From: CAIYPH01 sp043744375
GTDB taxonomy: Bacteria; Pseudomonadota; Alphaproteobacteria; Acetobacterales; Acetobacteraceae
Assembly (NCBI GenBank): GCA_043744375.1
Contig: JAYTUU010000052.1
Coordinates: 1 to 64,000 of the forward strand
Direction: 5' to 3'
Length of the DNA stretch: 64,000 nucleotides
Each line of letters opens with the position of its first letter. The stretch's first letter is position 1. Position numbers and translations under genes: made by a program. Below the pieces are notes generated by a model. The model saw nothing but the letters and a program-made list of their open reading frames with translations. It searched no databases and had not been told where the DNA came from. This document shows, in pieces, positions 61,407-64,000 of the stretch.

Positions 61407-61646
61407 ATGGCTACGCCATCAAACCCCAAGCCGTCGCGCGTGAAGGTGCGTGAGCATCGCGCGCGGTTGCGCGGCCAGGGGCTGCGTCCGATCCAGATAT
61501 GGGTACCGGATGTCCGCGCGCCGGCCTTCCGGTCAGAGGCGCATCGCCAATCGCTGGCCGTGGCCACCAGTCCTCATGCTGCTGAAGATCAGGCGTTCAT
61601 CGACGCCGTGTCCGCTATCGATTTCGAAGAGGGCGGCGCTGAATGA
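61407..61646 (+). CDS. MazE-like antitoxin (DUF3018 type)
   Basis: The 79-residue protein has the pattern of the DUF3018 antitoxin family: VKVREHRARLRGQGLRPIQI, WVPDVRAPAFRSEAHRQS and the acidic end AEDQAFIDAVSAIDFEEG, which would bind and block the toxin. The ATG at 61407 is preferred for its spacing from GGAG; ATG 61401 is two codons upstream. The stop overlaps the toxin start (ATGA), and a palindromic operator-like site lies upstream. The pair sits in accessory island 2 between two copies of the family B repeat. Confidence 0.85.
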   Translation: MATPSNPKPSRVKVREHRARLRGQGLRPIQIWVPDVRAPAFRSEAHRQSLAVATSPHAAEDQAFIDAVSAIDFEEGGAE

Positions 61647-61996
61647 GGCGGGGTGACATCTGGACCGTATCGGGTGGCGAGGGCTATGCAGGCAAACCGC
61701 GCCCCGCCGTCATTGTGCAGGACGATAGCTTTGACGGTACCGACTCCATCACCATCTGCGCCTTCACCACGGATGAGACCGACGCGCCGCTGTTTCGGCT
61801 TGTCGTGGAACCGAACGAGCGGAATGGTTTGCGCGCCGGATGCCGCATGATGGTGGACAAGATCACCACCGTCCCCAAGTCGAAGACCGGCGCGCGCGTC
61901 GGCAGGCTCGATGACGAGGATATCCTGCGCCTCAATCAGGCCGTGCTGGTGTTCCTTGGACTGGCGGTTTCGCCAAGGGTGAGCCGGGAGGGGTGA
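61643..61996 (+). CDS. MazF/PemK-family toxin (endoribonuclease)
   Basis: The 117-residue protein has the MazF/PemK fold signature: MRRGDIWTVSGGEGYAGKPR, PAVIVQDD, ICAFTTDETDA, and RMMVDKITTVPKSK. Members cut mRNA at short sequences and halt growth until the antitoxin is renewed. Length is typical and all segments are present, so it should be active. It is translationally coupled to the antitoxin. The copy-3 repeat lies about 110 bases downstream. Confidence 0.9.
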   Translation: MRRGDIWTVSGGEGYAGKPRPAVIVQDDSFDGTDSITICAFTTDETDAPLFRLVVEPNERNGLRAGCRMMVDKITTVPKSKTGARVGRLDDEDILRLNQAVLVFLGLAVSPRVSREG

Positions 61997-62104
61997 CAAA
62001 GAAGGCCGCCGAACGTACCCCGGCGTAGGTTGGGGCCGTTCTGTTTATCAGCGGTTCGCGCGATCCGGCCGGTATGTCCCGACCCCGCGCCGAGTGCGGT
62101 CGAA

Positions 62105-62214
62105 CCTCAGGGCAGCTGCCTCCGGGACTCAGCGGCCAAACCGATAGAAGTTTTTTGGTTCTTTTTTTCAAAAAAGAACCGCTGTCTCAGGGCAATCGGG
62201 TGAAGCGCGGCAAT
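62105..62214. repeat. Dispersed repeat, family B, copy 3
   Basis: Starts CCTCAGGGCAGCTGCCTCC, lacking the first 35 bases of the other copies, and includes a perfect 11-base-arm palindrome (GGTTCTTTTTT ... AAAAAAGAACC) at 62157-62180, then CTGTCTCAGGGCAATCGGGT. Between it and rpmI (62215-62407) there is also GGATTGCTTCGCAAGGGCTC, a word that is common in proteobacterial spacers, and a promoter candidate. Confidence 0.85.
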
Positions 62215-62289
62215 CCCGCATCGCCGTGAGACCGTTTGGGTGGCTCTGGATTGCTTCGCAAGGGCTCGCAATGACGGTGGAGAACCGCC

Positions 62290-62318
62290 TTGCGCGGGGG
62301 GCGGGGGGTGGTTATAAG
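62290..62318 (+). promoter_or_regulatory. Candidate promoter for rpmI-rplT
   Basis: TTGCGC (62290-62295), a 17-base spacer and TATAAG (62313-62318) form a plausible sigma-70-type promoter about 90 bases before rpmI. The leader between them contains GC hairpins (GCCCGG ... CCGGGC, GGGCATGCCC) that could serve ribosomal-protein autoregulation, though I cannot match them to a known leader. Confidence 0.4.
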
Positions 62319-62407
62319 CCCGGCCTCATCTGCGAGTCCGGGCCTGTAGGGCATGCCCGGCCGCGATGCCTGCGTTGGTGCAGGGTGCAAGCTTAGAGGA
62401 GTATCAA

Positions 62408-62611
62408 ATGCCCAAGATGAAGACGAAGTCTTCGGTCAAGAAGCGCTTCAAGATCACTGCGACCGGCAAGGTTCTTGCTGGTCCGGGGAACAAGCGCCAT
62501 GGCCTGATCAATCGCTCGCAGAAGATGAAGCGGCAGGGCCGCGGTAGCCAGGTGCTGACGGAGGCCGATGGCCTCACCGTCAAGCAGTGGGCGCCGTACG
62601 GTCTGAGCTGA
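62408..62611 (+). CDS. rpmI: 50S ribosomal protein L35
   Basis: L35 is a 67-residue basic protein of the large subunit: MPKMKTKSSVKKRFKITATG, then NKRHGLINRS. The ATG at 62408 follows AGAGGAGTATCAA. An in-frame upstream ATG at 62366 is rejected because the protein start and ribosome-binding site fit the family. It is 12 bases before rplT. infC, often upstream of rpmI, is absent. Confidence 0.97.
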   Translation: MPKMKTKSSVKKRFKITATGKVLAGPGNKRHGLINRSQKMKRQGRGSQVLTEADGLTVKQWAPYGLS

Positions 62612-62623
62612 GGGAGAGCAGGC

Positions 62624-62980
62624 ATGGCACGCGTTAAACGGGGCGTCACGACTCACGCCCGTCACAAGAAGGTCATCGACGCCTCCAAGGGGTTCGTTGG
62701 CCGGTCCTCAACCAATTACCGCATCGCGCTGGAGCGGCTCGAGAAGTCGCTGCAATACGCGTATCGGGATCGCCGGGTGAAGAAGCGCGAATTCCGCGGT
62801 TTGTGGATCCAGCGCATCAACGCCGCCGTGCGTGAGCATGGCATGATCTATTCGCGATTTATCGCCGGGCTGAAGACGGCTGGCATCGAGATGGACCGCA
62901 AGGTGCTCGCTGCCATCGCGTATGACGATCCCAAGAGCTTCGCGGAGATCGTCAAGAAGGTGCAGGCCGCCCTGGCCTGA
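62624..62980 (+). CDS. rplT: 50S ribosomal protein L20
   Basis: L20 is an early assembly protein of the large subunit; in several bacteria it also represses the rpmI-rplT mRNA. The 118-residue protein begins MARVKRGVTTHARHKKVI, has YRIALERLEKSLQYAYRDRR, FRGLWIQRINAAVREHGM and ends DPKSFAEIVKKVQAAL. GGGAGAGCAGGC precedes the ATG. A hairpin terminator or attenuator separates it from pheS. Confidence 0.98.
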   Translation: MARVKRGVTTHARHKKVIDASKGFVGRSSTNYRIALERLEKSLQYAYRDRRVKKREFRGLWIQRINAAVREHGMIYSRFIAGLKTAGIEMDRKVLAAIAYDDPKSFAEIVKKVQAALA

Positions 62981-63012
62981 TCGGTTCCTTTCGGAACATA
63001 CGATCAATCTTG

Positions 63013-63042
63013 AAAGGGCTGCCCGCGTGGGCGGCCCTTTTT
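63013..63042 (+). terminator. Hairpin with T-run between rplT and pheS
   Basis: AAAGGGCTGCCC (63013-63024) pairs with GGGCGGCCCTTT (63029-63040) around GCGT, with one T-G pair in the stem, followed by more T residues. It looks like a Rho-independent terminator, or an attenuator governing how much transcription enters pheS. Confidence 0.75.
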
Positions 63043-63060
63043 CGCATGCAGGATCCGTAG

Positions 63061-64000
63061 ATGAGCGACGATTTCTCGACGTTGAAGGCTGACACCGAGG
63101 CGGCATTGGCGGCGGCGCGGGACATCCGGGCGTGGGACGCGATCCGCGTCGGCGTGCTCGGCAAGAACGGCGCGCTGACGCAGTTGCTGAAGGAGTTGGG
63201 GAAGGTTTCGCCCGAGGAGCGGCGCGGCCGTGGCGCCGCTCTGAACCTGTTGAAGGACGCGCTGACCTCGGCGATCGAGGGGCGACGGACGGCGCTGGAG
63301 GGGGCGGCACTCGATGCCCGTCTCGCCGCCGAACGCATGGACGTCACTTTGCCGCCGCGCCCCGTCGTCAACGGGCTGATCCACCCGATCAGCCGGACGA
63401 TGGAGGAGATGGCCGCCATTTTCGGCGCCATGGGGTTCGCCATCGCCGAGGGGCCGGACGTCGAGGATGACTGGCGCAATTTCGGTGCCCTCAACATCCC
63501 CGCGCATCATTCGGCGCGCGAGGACATGGACACGTTCTATCTGCCCGGCACCGACGCCGACGCCCGGCGCCGCGTGCTGCGGACGCATACCTCGCCCGTG
63601 CAGGTGCGCACGATGGTGAGCCAGGAGCCGCCGCTGCGCGTCATCGTGCCCGGCCGCACCTATCGCGCCGACCATGACGCGACGCATAGCCCGATGTTCC
63701 ACCAGGTCGAGGGTTTGGCGCTCGATCGCGGGCTGACGCTGGGCCATCTGAAGGGCTGCCTGATCGATTTCCTGCGCGCCTTCTTTGGCATTTCGAACTT
63801 GCCGGTGCGCTTCCGCTCGTCCTATTTCCCGTTCACCGAGCCGTCGATGGAGGTTGATATCGGCTGGAACCGGAAGACCGGCGAGCTTGGTGGCGGCGGC
63901 GATTGGCTGGAAATCCTCGGCAGCGGCATGGTGCATCCGAAAGTGCTGGCCAATTGCGGCATCGACCCGCGGGAGTGGCAGGGCTTCGCGTTCGGCATGG
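63061..64000 (+). CDS. pheS: Phenylalanyl-tRNA synthetase alpha subunit (partial, runs off the window)
   Basis: PheS is the catalytic alpha chain of the (alpha-beta)2 enzyme that charges tRNA-Phe. The 313 residues visible include the N-terminal coiled coil (about 1-80), class II motif 2 region RTHTSPVQVRTM, YRADHDATHSPMFHQVEG with the substrate-binding part, and RFRSSYFPFTEPSMEVD. Only the last 40 or so residues should be missing. The ATG at 63061 follows GCAGGATCCGTAG. pheT presumably follows outside the window. Confidence 0.97.
   Translation, partial: MSDDFSTLKADTEAALAAARDIRAWDAIRVGVLGKNGALTQLLKELGKVSPEERRGRGAALNLLKDALTSAIEGRRTALEGAALDARLAAERMDVTLPPRPVVNGLIHPISRTMEEMAAIFGAMGFAIAEGPDVEDDWRNFGALNIPAHHSAREDMDTFYLPGTDADARRRVLRTHTSPVQVRTMVSQEPPLRVIVPGRTYRADHDATHSPMFHQVEGLALDRGLTLGHLKGCLIDFLRAFFGISNLPVRFRSSYFPFTEPSMEVDIGWNRKTGELGGGGDWLEILGSGMVHPKVLANCGIDPREWQGFAFGM

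Noticed and set aside
62366..62611. Longer L35 starting at ATG 62366
   Set aside because: The ATG at 62408 has the ribosome-binding site and the conserved N-terminus MPKMKTKSS.

Overview
The window is GC-rich bacterial DNA, densely coding, with many 1-8 base overlaps between neighbouring genes and frequent GTG/TTG starts. The order rpsB-tsf-pyrH-frr-uppS-cdsA-dxr-rseP-bamA-skp-lpxD-fabZ-lpxA-lpxI, together with LpxI, a DUF3035-type lipoprotein, a split S1 domain in RNase E and a tkt-gap-pgk cluster, points to an alphaproteobacterium. I favour Rhodospirillales/Acetobacteraceae, but that assignment is inference from gene order and composition.

Layout. 1-4793 (minus): reductive pyrimidine breakdown (preT, preA, an M20 N-carbamoyl amidohydrolase) plus an ABC transporter ATPase, ending beside a 26-bp tandem repeat. 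5276-19771 (plus): translation factors, UMP kinase, isoprenoid and phospholipid precursor enzymes, outer-membrane assembly and lipid A synthesis; a flavin-dependent LLM-type oxidoreductase sits where lpxB would be expected. 19772-23473: accessory island 1. It holds a 1.04-kb duplicated module with a truncated oxidoreductase and an unknown proline-tailed protein, an IS5-family transposase remnant, and, inside that remnant, an IS1595-like element whose transposase is broken and which carries three unrecognised genes, one of them AT-rich with a C-terminal membrane helix. 23474-43704: rluB, rsmD, then mostly minus-strand mutL-pgi, lspA-ileS-ribF-maoC, a hydratase on the plus strand, two peptidases, prfB with a programmed frameshift, mrcA and an amidase. 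44396-54507 (plus): RNase E, a secreted SH3-like protein, tkt-gap-pgk and two small proteins. 54515-59019 (minus): ftsY, mtaB, dapF, a secreted protein and a Gfo/Idh oxidoreductase. 58946-62250: accessory island 2, with the second copy of the duplicated module, an AT-rich orphan gene, an IS3-family remnant, a MazEF-like toxin-antitoxin pair and two copies of a dispersed repeat. 62408-64000: rpmI, rplT and the start of pheS.

Two dispersed repeat families tie the window together: a large palindromic element (4883-5042 and 38449-38695) and a ~110-140-bp element with an A/T palindrome (23229, 61094, 62105). The two islands share the same parts in the same order (duplicated module, IS remnant and AT-rich cargo, A/T-palindrome repeat), which is the most unusual structure here.
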